Source: Nonomuraea rubra (lineage in GTDB: Bacteria; Actinomycetota; Actinomycetes; Streptosporangiales; Streptosporangiaceae). Taken from it: a DNA stretch of 64,000 bases. Numbering within the stretch: the first letter of the stretch is position 1; the number at the start of each line of letters is the position of its first letter. The position numbers and the translations under genes are program-made. The notes under the pieces were generated by a model. It had not been told where the DNA came from. It saw only the letters and a list, made by a program, of their open reading frames with translations, and searched no databases. Positions 18,152 through 26,656 of this stretch are shown piece by piece. The stretch spans positions 12,073,001 through 12,137,000 of the forward strand of contig NZ_JACHMI010000001.1 of NCBI RefSeq assembly GCF_014207985.1, given 5' to 3'.

Positions 18152-18647
18152 CGTTCTCCTCGGCAAGACCGGTCGTCCTGCCCGGGCGGTGCTGCAGTTT
18201 TCCTCGGCGGGTGTTGCGGCACCATCCGGGTTGTGGGTGCCGCTTCCGGTTGAATCCGCGTTCCTCTGGATCACCTTGGCCGGTGCCGGGAGTCTACGCA
18301 GGCACTCAGCGGATATGAAGGCTCTGGCGGTCGCTAATTGTGCGAGTGTCTAGTAATCCCCTGCCTGGGACCCGGTTTGGGATCTGACAAGTGGAATTTC
18401 CCCGGGTTACGGTCAGAGCAAGGGAGGGATACGGGCGGACCGTAATTGGGTTTGGAGGTGGCATGGTTTGGGGGCTGGGGAGGGTTTTGGGGGTGGATGG
18501 GCGGGAAGGGAGGAGAGGGATTGGGTGGGTGACGTGCGGTGTTCTGCGCTTGAGTGTGGTTGCGCTCGGGTCGTCGGCCCGCGTCCTCTCGGTGCGTGCG
18601 CGTTTTGGGCGTACGCATGTTTGTGCTGCCCGCTTACGCTCTTTGCG

Positions 18648-18712
18648 GCGTGAATCACGCACCATGAATCACCCGAGCGCCGTAAGTCACGTACTGATGC
18701 GACGTTGATCAC
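18648..18712. promoter_or_regulatory. Cluster of (G/A)TGA-N-TCAC-like motifs
   Basis: A perfect 13-bp palindrome GCGTGAATCACGC at 18648-18660 is followed by ATGAATCAC (18664-18672), GTAAGTCAC (18682-18690) and TTGATCAC (18705-18712). They look like a multi-site operator on the hppA upstream side, but no cognate regulator can be named. Confidence 0.35.
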
Positions 18713-18890
18713 TAGCGTGCCGTCACTCACTCGCACTGCACGGCGATCGCCGCGCGCGTAGGGTGCCCCGCCCCACTTTCATCCGCCTCGCTGGACGACC
18801 AGCGCCCGCGCACGACGTACCTGCGTGCGCCGCCCCGCCCACGCAGGACCCGCGCTCAGGAGAGCACGCCCGTGCATGCATGACCGCACA

Positions 18891-18975
18891 CCGCGGCCTT
18901 CCCGACGCCGCGGCCTTCCCGACGCCGCGGCCTTCCCGACGCCGCGGCCTTCCCGACGCCGCGTTCTTCCCGACG
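18891..18975. repeat. 17-bp tandem repeat, five copies
   Basis: Four exact copies of CCGCGGCCTTCCCGACG (18891-18958) and a fifth with two changes (18959-18975). The period is not a multiple of three, so this is a noncoding minisatellite. Confidence 0.95.
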
Positions 18976-19004
18976 CCGCGCTGGACACGCCGGGAAGAAC
19001 GCGG
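18959..19004. terminator. 14-bp inverted repeat at the end of the minisatellite
   Basis: CCGCGTTCTTCCCG (18959-18972) and CGGGAAGAACGCGG (18991-19004) with an 18-base loop. The left arm is the last, divergent repeat unit. It lies about 100 bases past the anti-sigma gene stop and may terminate the bldG operon. Confidence 0.5.
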
Positions 19005-19106
19005 GACACCACATGACCGGCACGGGCCGAGGACCCTGGACGCTTGTGACCAGAACACGCCCGGCACACGCGCGCCCAAGGGGTGAGCCGAGACCGGACG
19101 CCGGGG

Positions 19107-19526
19107 TCAGACGCCGACAGCCGCCGGCCAGCTCATGCGAATATTCGTCCCCTTGGGACTGGGAAAGACCTGTACGTCGTCCGCCAAGCCCTCGATGACC
19201 GCGATGCCGAAGTTCGACATGAACGAGTCGGAGAGCATGCCCAGGTCAAGGGGCTGTTCTTGCTTGATCTCATCACTGGGGGCCTGGTCGCTGACCGTGA
19301 CCTCGAAGCGCCCCGAGTCGTCACGCAGCTCGATGCGGATGGGCTCACCCGGACAGTGAGCGCGATGTGCCTCCACTGCCCGGGAACACGCCTCACCCAC
19401 GGCGAGCCTGACCTCGTCCAGCAGGGACTCCTCCACGCCGGTGCGGCGAGCGATCGCCGTCGCCACCAGCCGGGCGGTCCGCACATGCGCGGGAAGGGCG
19501 CTGAACGTCAGCTCGACGGTAGCCAT
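19107..19526 (-). CDS. RsbW-type anti-sigma factor (BldG partner)
   Basis: A 139-residue GHKL ATPase of the anti-sigma family. Recognisable are the N-box region LLDEVRLAVGEACSRAVEAH, the DQAP/FGIAVIEGLADDVQV G-box equivalents and a C-terminal strand RMSW. Such proteins bind sigma factors and phosphorylate a STAS antagonist. It follows bldG with a single base between them, as SCO3548 follows bldG in Streptomyces. N-box residue detail is weaker than in RsbW of Bacillus, so ATP hydrolysis is likely but not proven. Confidence 0.9.
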   Translation of the reverse strand: MATVELTFSALPAHVRTARLVATAIARRTGVEESLLDEVRLAVGEACSRAVEAHRAHCPGEPIRIELRDDSGRFEVTVSDQAPSDEIKQEQPLDLGMLSDSFMSNFGIAVIEGLADDVQVFPSPKGTNIRMSWPAAVGV

Positions 19527-19527
19527 G

Positions 19528-19878
19528 CTACTTGTCTTTGCCGTGAGCTTCCTTGGCCTCGTCGACCGAAGCGTAGATCCCGAAGACCTTGGTCAGACCG
19601 GTGATCCGGAAGATCTTGAGGATGCGCTCCTGCGTGCAGACGAGCTCGAGGGAGCCGTCGTGCGCGCGTACCCGCTTGAGCCCCCCGACCAGGACACCGA
19701 GGCCCGTGGAGTCGAGGAAGTCGACCTTCTCCATGTTCACAAGAAGGTGGAAGTTGCCCTTGTTGACCAGGTCGATGAGGAGCTCACGCAATCTCGGCGC
19801 CGTGTAGACATCGATCTCACCCTCGACCTCCACGATGGTGAGTCGGTCTTCGGTGCGGTGATCCAACTTCAGATCCAC
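19528..19878 (-). CDS. bldG: BldG-type anti-sigma factor antagonist (STAS domain)
   Basis: A 116-residue STAS protein. It reads [20 protein letters not shown]..., and the phosphorylatable Ser sits in [11 protein letters not shown]. In Streptomyces BldG controls aerial development and antibiotic production by sequestering anti-sigma factors. I use GTG 19878 because GGAGGAT precedes it at six bases and homologues begin here; the upstream open frame to 19977 is not needed. The context hppA, anti-sigma, bldG and divergent helicase is the conserved Streptomyces order, which supports the symbol. Confidence 0.93.
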   Translation of the reverse strand: MDLKLDHRTEDRLTIVEVEGEIDVYTAPRLRELLIDLVNKGNFHLLVNMEKVDFLDSTGLGVLVGGLKRVRAHDGSLELVCTQERILKIFRITGLTKVFGIYASVDEAKEAHGKDK

Positions 19879-20047
19879 AGATCCTCCAGCGCCTCGCCTG
19901 CGAAAGTACTCTTGCGGGCCTGGCAGTCTGGAGCGTGCCCCCAAACTGTCCGACCCTGACGCGCGGCATTCAACCACGCGCCTGGCTTGTGTCTATACGA
20001 AATCACGATTCCCGGCGACTTTGCCCCTCGATGCAAGACTGGAAACA

Positions 20048-22630
20048 GTGACTTCTACCGGATCCTCCCCACAACAGGCAGGTCCACTCCTCCACCACCT
20101 GCTTGGCGTTCCCGCACGTCATGAGCGTGTCACCCATGTGGAGCATGTTCCAGCACGTCAGGCGGGTCAAGTCCGCTGGCCCGAATGGACGCCTGAAGTA
20201 CTTGTTACGCGCTTGGCGAACCGCGGGGTGACAGGACTCTGGCCTCACCAGTACGAGGCCGCCGACCTGGCACACCGTGGCCGAAACGTGATCATTTCCA
20301 CGGGCACGGCCTCGGGCAAGTCCCTGGCGTACCTCACTCCGGCGATCGCCTCGTGTCTGGGCGGCGGCACCGTCCTCTACCTGACGCCCACCAAGGCCCT
20401 GGCCGCCGACCAGCTCCGCGGGCTGCGCGAACTGCGCATCACCCAGCTGCGCGCGGCCTGCTTCGACGGCGACACGCCGTTCGAGGAGCGCACCTGGGTA
20501 CGCCAGCACGCCAACTACGTCCTGACGAACCCCGACATGCTGCACCGGAGCATCCTGCCCAGGCACGCGCAGTGGTCGACGTTCTTCCGGCGTCTGCGCA
20601 TGGTCGTCGTGGACGAGTGCCACGGCTACCGCGGCGTCTTCGGCTCGCACGTCGCCCAGATCCTGCGCCGCCTGCGCCGCGCCTGCGCCCGCTACAACGC
20701 CCGGCCCACGTTCATGCTCGCCTCGGCCACGGCGAGCGAGCCGGGCGCGTTCGCGACGCGGCTGACGGGGCTTGAGATGGACGAGGTGACGGTGGACACC
20801 TCGCCCAAGGGCTCTACCACCATCGCGCTGTGGGAGCCGCCCCTGACGGAGCTCCGGGGCGAGGGAGGGGCTCCTGTACGGCGGACGGCCACGGCTGAGG
20901 CTGCGGACCTGCTGGCGGACCTCGTCCTGGCCGACGTACGCACGCTCGCCTTCGTCCGCTCCCGCCGCGGCGCCGAAACGGTCGCCCTCTCGGCCCGCGC
21001 CAAACTAGCCGACGTCGCCTTCTCCATCTCACCCCCCTTCCCCACCCCCCTCACCACCACAACACCACCCTCCACCCGAGCCACCTCCCCATCGCCGTCC
21101 ACCCGAGCCACCTCCCCGTCGCCGTCCACCCGAGCCACCTCCCCATCGCCGTCCACCAAGGCAACATCCACTCCCACCCCGGAGCCGGAACCGTCGCCGT
21201 CGCCGTCGCCATCGGCGCCGTCGCAAACCGCCCCAACCGTCGCCCCCACTCACGGCCCCCTCACCTGGGCCCTGCCGGACGCCTCCGACCACGACCTCGC
21301 CGACCTCCCCAACAAGATCGCCGCCTACCGGGCCGGCTACCTCGCCGAAGACCGGAGGCTCCTTGAGAAGGCCCTCCGCGCCGGCACCATCATGGGCCTG
21401 GCCACCACGAACGCCCTCGAACTAGGCGTGGACGTCTCCGGCCTGGACGCCGTGCTGATCGCAGGCTGGCCGGGCACCCGCGCCTCCCTCTGGCAACAGG
21501 CGGGCCGGGCGGGCCGCGACGGCCAGGACGCGCTCGCCGTACTGATCGCCAGGGACGACCCGCTGGACACCTACCTCGTCCACCACCCCGAGGCCCTGTT
21601 CGGCCGGCCCGTGGAGGCGATCGTCCTCGACCCCGGCAACCCGTACGTCCTGGGCCCCCACCTCTGCGCCGCGGCCGCCGAGATCCCGCTCACCGAGGAC
21701 GACCTGCCCATCTTCGGCGCCACCACGTCGAAGGTGCTCGACGACCTCGTCGCGCAGGGCCTGCTCAGAAGGCGCCCGGCAGGCTGGTTCTGGACCAGGC
21801 GGGAGCGCGCCACCGACCTCGCCGACATCCGAGGCGGCGGAGGCAACCCCATCCAGGTCGTGGAGTCGTCCACGGGCCGCCTCCTGGGCAGCGTGGACGA
21901 ACCCTCGGCCCACACCACGGTCCACACCGGCGCGATCTACCTGCACCAGGGCGAGACGTTCCTCGTCGAGCTCCTGGACCTGGACGCCGGGGTGGCCCTG
22001 GTCACGAGCGCCAACCCGGACTACACCACGTTCGCCCGGGACATCACCGACATCTCCATCCTCTCCACCGAACGCTCCCAAGCCCTCGGCTCCGGCACCC
22101 TCCACTTCGGCGAGGTGGAGGTGACCCGCCAAGTCGTCTCCTACCTCAAGAGACGCCTCCAATCAGGCGAGATGCTCGGCGACGAGCCCTTGGAGCTGCC
22201 ACCTCGCACCCTCCGCACCCGCGCCGTCTGGTGGACGCTCCCCGCCTCCGCGGTGGCCCCTCTCGCCGAAGCCGGCATCGACCTCGGCGGAGCCGCACAC
22301 GCCGCCGAACACGCCTCGATCGGCCTGCTCCCCCTGTTCGCCACCTGCGACCGCTGGGACATCGGCGGCGTCTCCACGGAACTGCACGCCGACACGGGCC
22401 TGCTCACCGTCTTCGTGTACGACGGCCACGAGGGCGGCGCCGGCTTCGCCGAACGCGGCTACGCCCGCGCCACGGACTGGCTGACCGCCACCCGGGAAGC
22501 GATCATGTCCTGCGAATGCGAACGAGGCTGCCCGTCCTGCATCCAATCCCCCAAATGCGGCAACGGCAACGAGCCCTTGCACAAACGAGGCGCCATCCGC
22601 CTCCTCAACACACTGCTCGCATCACAATGA
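20048..22630 (+). CDS. MrfA-like DEAD/DEAH helicase with DUF1998 C-terminus
   Basis: An 860-residue superfamily 2 helicase of the Lhr/YprA group (Rv3649/SCO3550-like, always next to the Tad locus). Walker A is TGTASGKS (about residue 84), motif II DECH (about 188), and the second RecA domain carries GVDVSGLDAVLIAGWPGT and QQAGRAGRDG. The C-terminus has the four cysteines of DUF1998 (CECERGC, CIQSPKC), as in MrfA of B. subtilis, a DNA-damage repair helicase. About 75 residues of Ser/Thr/Pro repeats are inserted between the RecA domains. The start is uncertain: TTG 20021 is possible, but I use GTG 20048. Confidence 0.92.
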   Translation: MTSTGSSPQQAGPLLHHLLGVPARHERVTHVEHVPARQAGQVRWPEWTPEVLVTRLANRGVTGLWPHQYEAADLAHRGRNVIISTGTASGKSLAYLTPAIASCLGGGTVLYLTPTKALAADQLRGLRELRITQLRAACFDGDTPFEERTWVRQHANYVLTNPDMLHRSILPRHAQWSTFFRRLRMVVVDECHGYRGVFGSHVAQILRRLRRACARYNARPTFMLASATASEPGAFATRLTGLEMDEVTVDTSPKGSTTIALWEPPLTELRGEGGAPVRRTATAEAADLLADLVLADVRTLAFVRSRRGAETVALSARAKLADVAFSISPPFPTPLTTTTPPSTRATSPSPSTRATSPSPSTRATSPSPSTKATSTPTPEPEPSPSPSPSAPSQTAPTVAPTHGPLTWALPDASDHDLADLPNKIAAYRAGYLAEDRRLLEKALRAGTIMGLATTNALELGVDVSGLDAVLIAGWPGTRASLWQQAGRAGRDGQDALAVLIARDDPLDTYLVHHPEALFGRPVEAIVLDPGNPYVLGPHLCAAAAEIPLTEDDLPIFGATTSKVLDDLVAQGLLRRRPAGWFWTRRERATDLADIRGGGGNPIQVVESSTGRLLGSVDEPSAHTTVHTGAIYLHQGETFLVELLDLDAGVALVTSANPDYTTFARDITDISILSTERSQALGSGTLHFGEVEVTRQVVSYLKRRLQSGEMLGDEPLELPPRTLRTRAVWWTLPASAVAPLAEAGIDLGGAAHAAEHASIGLLPLFATCDRWDIGGVSTELHADTGLLTVFVYDGHEGGAGFAERGYARATDWLTATREAIMSCECERGCPSCIQSPKCGNGNEPLHKRGAIRLLNTLLASQ
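21071..21151. repeat. 27-bp in-frame minisatellite inside the helicase gene
   Basis: Three tandem copies starting CCACCCGAGCCACCTCCCC at 21071, 21098 and 21125, one base differing, each encoding STRATSPSP (phase dependent). A fourth degenerate copy (STKATSTPT) follows. Confidence 0.95.
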
Positions 22631-23088
22631 TCGCCACATGTCTGAACCGGTCCGGGTCTCATGAAGGCCCGAGCAGACAAACAAGCCAAGCCCGCACGAG
22701 CACGCAACCTCAGAACACAAACCTGACGGCACATCCACATTGTCCGCGCGACAACTCTCCTGACCGAGCCCACCCGAGTTACGAATCTCCTGACCGAAGC
22801 CCATCCGAGTTACGAAATCAGCACCACACGGACCCTGCTACCAAGCGCACGTCAAGCTGTACACAGTGATCACTTACGCCCGAAATCCAGCCTGAGCCCC
22901 GCCACGCATCCCCAGCACGAGCTCCTACGGCCTTCGCACCTTCTACGCACTTCCCGACACTCGCGATGAATGCCTGAAAATCACGAGCAGCCGGACACCG
23001 GCATCACACACACCGACGGATCTCCGGACCGCCCCGGCGGTGGATGGTGCCGTCCATGCCTCCGCGGCTCAGCAGTGAGAGCCCTCGC
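22631..23088. other. 458-bp gap between convergent genes
   Basis: No reading frame here has normal composition or an SD. It is lower in GC than its flanks. An imperfect 30/31-bp tandem repeat lies at 22755-22816. I see no strong hairpin for terminating the helicase. Confidence 0.6.
22755..22816. repeat. Imperfect 30/31-bp tandem repeat
   Basis: TCTCCTGACCGAGCCCACCC...GTTACGAA is followed at once by a copy with one inserted A and one C-to-T change. Noncoding. Confidence 0.85.
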
Positions 23089-25389
23089 CTAACTCCAACC
23101 ATCTCGATGCCGACGGCCCGCCTGAGTCCGCTCCTCACCTTTCTCGTCGCCACGATCATCCGCATCCTCATCCGCGGCCCAGAAGTCGGCCGCCCCCGGC
23201 TGCGGACGCTCCCAGAACCCGCTGTCCTCCATCGATCTCGGCGACGGCGGCAGGTAGTCATCCCAACGTTCCTCCAGCCGTACGGCAGGAGCGACCGCTG
23301 GAGCGGCGGGCTCGGGAACGTCCGTGACCGCCGAACTCGGCAGAGCGATCTGGAGCGGCGCCTGCTGCGCGCCCCACTCCTTCTGCCGCCCCTGAACGCC
23401 ACCTGAATCGTCGCCATCGGCAACGTGCGGCAGCGGACCACCCGCCCCGCTCCGACGACCACCGGCCCCGCTCCGACGCGTCCAATCAGGCGTGACCGCC
23501 CCTCCGCCCATCCGATCAGCCACCACCTGATCAGAGGCGAGCACCTCCTCGCGCTCCCGATCAGACCTGGGCACCTCCCCGCGCTCCCGATCAGACCCGG
23601 GCACATCCCTCCGCCCTCGATCAGGTCTGGGCACTTCCCCCTGCCCTCGATCCGACGTGGACGCCTCCCCACGCCTCCGGTCTGAGGGGGACACCTCCCG
23701 CCGCCGAGGAGCAGCACCGTAGGGCGGCTTGGCAGTAGCAGCACGCAGTGGAAGCTCCACAGACAAGGCGGAGGCGCGCGGAGCAGAGGATGCGAGAGGA
23801 CTGGTCGGCGACGACTCGACGGCGGAAGCCGGCAACAGCGGCTCAGCACCACCAGCGTCCATCCCCGCCTCCGACCGCCGCCCCCGTGCTTCGGACAGCG
23901 ACCGCCCCTCGCCATCCGACTGCTTACTCGGAGTGTCGAGTGAGCGCTCAGCGTCCATTCCGGGAACCTGCTGAGGCCGGGAGGGCTGTTCGGGAAGCCG
24001 GGTCTTGGCGACGGCCAGGATGACGGCGGGCCGACGGGGTGCGGCCGTGGTGTGCGGAGTGCCGGTCTCCGGCTGCCTGACATGTAACCCGGGATTCGTG
24101 TTGTGTGCCTGCGCCGCTCCCGTGGGCGCGTCCGTGTCAGGTGCCGGTGTGAGGCGCGCGGAACCGCTGGAGCCGGTCGCGAGCGCGCGCCGCCTGGCCC
24201 AGGCGCCCGCGTGCGCGCCGAGCAGCAGCAGGAGGATCCCTCCCGCCACGTAGAGGCCGTACTGGCCGATGTTCCCGATCGGCGACTCGCTCGACTGGGC
24301 CTTCACGCCATCGCTCTGCACGGGAGCCTCGTCGGCGCCGTCTTTCGTATCGGCCGGGACCAGACCGTCGTTCTCGCCCTGGTCGACAGCGGAGGGGATG
24401 GGAAGGTTGCCGCTCGGGTCGGCGTCCGGAATGTCGGGCAGCTTCGTGGTCGTCGGCTTACGGGTGGGTGTGGTCGGCTTGCGCGAGGGAATCGCCTGCT
24501 TCTTGGCGGGCAGCGTCGGCAACGCATCGACGCCCCGGGCGTCTCTGTTCTTCGGCGCCTGCGCGCTGTCGGTGGCCTTCCTGGTCGGCTGGGCCGCCGG
24601 TGGGGCGGGGAAGGTGACGTACGCGGCCGCCGAATCGCCCGACCCGATCGAACCGCCGTCGCCGTCCCCTCTGAACGCCTTGACGGAGAACCCCACCTTC
24701 TGGCCCGCCGCCTTGGACGGCACGGCAAGCACCGCCTTGCACGAGGAACCCGCGCAGGCACTGTCGGCGGACAGCCGCCCCACGACACCGGACTGCGTGT
24801 TGGAGACCTCGTACGACTGCAGGTCGGGCTCTGATCCCTTGTTCCAGGTGACGAGAACCTTGTCGGTGCCCTGCCTGCTCGCGTTCACGCCTCCTGGCGC
24901 TTCGGCCGGCCGCCGCAACTTGAACGTGGTGCTCGCGTACCTGCTTCCGGTGATCTCCCCCTTGAGGGTCACAGTGAAGGTCCCGTTGGGGGCATCGCCC
25001 GCGTCGAAGGTGCCGGACAGCGTCTGGTTGGCCCCACCTGAGGCGACCTTCTGGCTGGGCGTGGAAGGTCCGTCCACGTACAGCCCCATCCTCAACTGCA
25101 TGAGCCCCGTACGCGCGGAGACCACCACCGACGAACTCGAGATCACCTCCCCATCGGAGGGTGACGTGATCTGCCCAGAGGAGCCAACCCGTCCGGAGAG
25201 CCCGACCTGTTCAGAAAGCCCGACCCGTTCGGAAATCCCGGCCTGCCCGGAGAAGCCGGCCTGTCCGGCGAAGCCGACCTGTGCCGTCATCGCCGACGCC
25301 TGGGCACTACCGCCGAGCGCGATGGATCCGGCCACGATCATCCCTGCGGCTACAACTCTGCCGACTACCGACACGACGCTTCCCTCCAT
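23089..25389 (-). CDS. Large exported single-pass membrane protein with repeat arrays, unknown function
   Basis: A 766-residue protein. Signal peptide (residues 1-32); short Gly-rich hexapeptide array (QAGFSG, ERVGLS, EQVGLS) at about 36-65; an Ig-like segment starting ITSPSDGEVISS; a fibronectin III-like domain (APGGVNASRQGTDKVLVTW... LQSYEV) with a Cys pair (SACAGSSC); a Thr/Lys/Pro linker; a membrane helix at about 375-398 (YGLYVAGGILLLLLGAHAGAWA); and a 370-residue charged, disordered tail that includes about six degenerate copies of (S/P)DR(x)RGEVP. ATG 25389 has GAGG upstream. It sits between the helicase and Tad genes; a role in envelope or pilus-associated display is only a guess. The tail-to-stop end is plausible because codon bias persists. 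Confidence 0.75.
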   Translation of the reverse strand: MEGSVVSVVGRVVAAGMIVAGSIALGGSAQASAMTAQVGFAGQAGFSGQAGISERVGLSEQVGLSGRVGSSGQITSPSDGEVISSSSVVVSARTGLMQLRMGLYVDGPSTPSQKVASGGANQTLSGTFDAGDAPNGTFTVTLKGEITGSRYASTTFKLRRPAEAPGGVNASRQGTDKVLVTWNKGSEPDLQSYEVSNTQSGVVGRLSADSACAGSSCKAVLAVPSKAAGQKVGFSVKAFRGDGDGGSIGSGDSAAAYVTFPAPPAAQPTRKATDSAQAPKNRDARGVDALPTLPAKKQAIPSRKPTTPTRKPTTTKLPDIPDADPSGNLPIPSAVDQGENDGLVPADTKDGADEAPVQSDGVKAQSSESPIGNIGQYGLYVAGGILLLLLGAHAGAWARRRALATGSSGSARLTPAPDTDAPTGAAQAHNTNPGLHVRQPETGTPHTTAAPRRPAVILAVAKTRLPEQPSRPQQVPGMDAERSLDTPSKQSDGEGRSLSEARGRRSEAGMDAGGAEPLLPASAVESSPTSPLASSAPRASALSVELPLRAATAKPPYGAAPRRREVSPSDRRRGEASTSDRGQGEVPRPDRGRRDVPGSDRERGEVPRSDREREEVLASDQVVADRMGGGAVTPDWTRRSGAGGRRSGAGGPLPHVADGDDSGGVQGRQKEWGAQQAPLQIALPSSAVTDVPEPAAPAVAPAVRLEERWDDYLPPSPRSMEDSGFWERPQPGAADFWAADEDADDRGDEKGEERTQAGRRHRDGWS

Positions 25390-25855
25390 CGAGAGCCTCG
25401 CGCCGCCTGAGCACCCTCGGGGCATTCACGCGACGACCGGAAGTGCTGTGCGCCCGGCCGATACGGTCACCGACCGTCCCAGGACCCGCACCCTAGCGAC
25501 TGTGTTCCTGCTCTCCCAGGCTCCTTGACGCATACGGCATGGACCGAGGGTAAGCGGAACCTTACGGTAGATATCCAGCTCTTGGACACCACGTCTAAGA
25601 AGTCGTGACTTGATTGCGACCTTGCCCCTCAGACCTCAACCACCCCATAACGCCCACCTCCTCGAACCTCCCCCTCTTCCTGTCATTCAGCGCACAGCCG
25701 CCGCCCCATCTGAGGGCTGTCACCCATCCATGGACGGGCCTTCAGTTCGCGCTCTCTGGATGCACTCGGACACCTCGGCGGCCCGCATCCATGCGCACGA
25801 GTAGATCCGGCTCGCTGCAGATGCTCATGCCCGGCAGCAGGAACCCATCGCTTCA
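25390..25855. other. 466-bp gap upstream of the 766-residue protein gene
   Basis: It holds the promoter region of the membrane protein and the space after the TadE-like gene. A short GTAAG/CTTAC repeat near 25550-25565 is visible. No frame here is convincing. Confidence 0.55.
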
Positions 25856-26215
25856 TCAGTCGGGTGTCCATACCGTGGAGCCGGCACGGGACCTGCCTTG
25901 TACGGTGCGGGGGCCTAATAACGGCAGCGAGATGGGCAAGGCAGTCCAGACGTCGGCGATGTCGTCGGTTATCTCGCACTTCGTTAGCTCGACGTCGTTC
26001 TCCGCGGCCAGTTCGGAGGCCCTGCGGCAGGCTCCTTCTGGGTCGATCAGCGCCAGTTTGGCTGCTGCGAGGGCGCTGAGGTCGGCGGCGCTGCTGGCTC
26101 GGTGGTGGGCGACGCGTACGGAACCCACCGTGGCGAGTGCGGTAGCCGTCGCCATCAGGAGGCCCATGAGCGCCACACCCCACAGGGTGGCCGAGCCGCG
26201 GTCCTTGGGATTGAT
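25856..26215 (-). CDS. TadE/TadG-like secretion-neighbourhood protein with doubtful start codon
   Basis: About 119 residues of the family next to actinobacterial Tad loci (Rv3654c-like). An RGSATLWGVALMGLLMATATALATVG membrane helix opens the protein, and the globular part has two Cys (GACRR, LTKCEI). The frame contains no ATG, GTG or TTG ahead of the conserved RGSAT motif; the first usual start is GTG 26176, inside the helix. A clear SD (AGGAG, 26226-26222) lies six bases before AUC at 26215, so AUC, or ACG at 26218, may be the start. It is the last gene of the Tad operon. Confidence 0.75.
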   Translation of the reverse strand: MNPKDRGSATLWGVALMGLLMATATALATVGSVRVAHHRASSAADLSALAAAKLALIDPEGACRRASELAAENDVELTKCEITDDIADVWTALPISLPLLGPRTVQGRSRAGSTVWTPD

Positions 26216-26275
26216 CGTTTACTCCTGGGGTTGGGCGAGGGAAGTTTCGGCGCCTGGGGCGGGGGCGGTGTGTTG

Positions 26276-26656
26276 TCACTGTTCGGTGGCTGCGGTGGCT
26301 GTGGCTGAGACGCGTACTGCAGGCAGGGATTCGCCCCAGGAAGGGCGTACTTCTACGGTGATCTCCACTTTGGTGAGCTCAGCGCCGCGAGTAATGGCTA
26401 CTTGGGCGTTCGGGCGGGTGGCTGTTTGGGTGAAGGCGCGAACCTGATCCAGGGGTTCGCCTCTGGCTGCGGCGCGAGCCGCCATCCGGGCGGCGTCCAC
26501 GCATTCGAGTTGGACTCCGACTGCTTGGATGGCCCACAGGGCTGCAGCCAGGACGACCATGAGGGCGGGCAGCATCGCGGCGGTCTCGGCCGTCACCGAG
26601 CCCCGCGATGCCGACCGCTTGCTGCTCTTGGAGGTCCGCGCGCGGCGCGGCGTCAT
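26276..26656 (-). CDS. TadE-like pilus protein
   Basis: A 126-residue protein. A basic N-terminus (RRARTSKSSKRSASRGS) leads into VTAETAAMLPALMVVLAAALWAIQAVG, the Glu-containing hydrophobic segment typical of TadE minor pseudopilins, and then a periplasm-facing beta domain. It overlaps the DUF4244 gene by four bases. Equivalent to Rv3655c in the mycobacterial Tad locus. Confidence 0.85.
   Translation of the reverse strand: MTPRRARTSKSSKRSASRGSVTAETAAMLPALMVVLAAALWAIQAVGVQLECVDAARMAARAAARGEPLDQVRAFTQTATRPNAQVAITRGAELTKVEITVEVRPSWGESLPAVRVSATATAATEQ

Larger units (their letters stand above)
18152..19106. other. 955-bp intergenic region without a convincing gene
   Basis: It separates the hppA start from the anti-sigma gene stop. 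Short frames here have unnatural composition (Arg/Pro/Ser runs) and no SD, so I call none. It holds ATCAC-type motifs (18648-18712), a 17-bp tandem repeat (18891-18975) and a 14-bp hairpin (18959-19004). The stretch 18460-18530 is G-rich on the plus strand. Confidence 0.6.

Noticed and set aside
18891..18975. Possible CRISPR array
   Set aside because: The 17-bp units are directly contiguous with no spacers.
25614..26447. Plus-strand frame of 277 codons over the TadE genes
   Set aside because: Ser/Arg/Thr-rich shadow; the minus-strand genes have the expected Tad family motifs.
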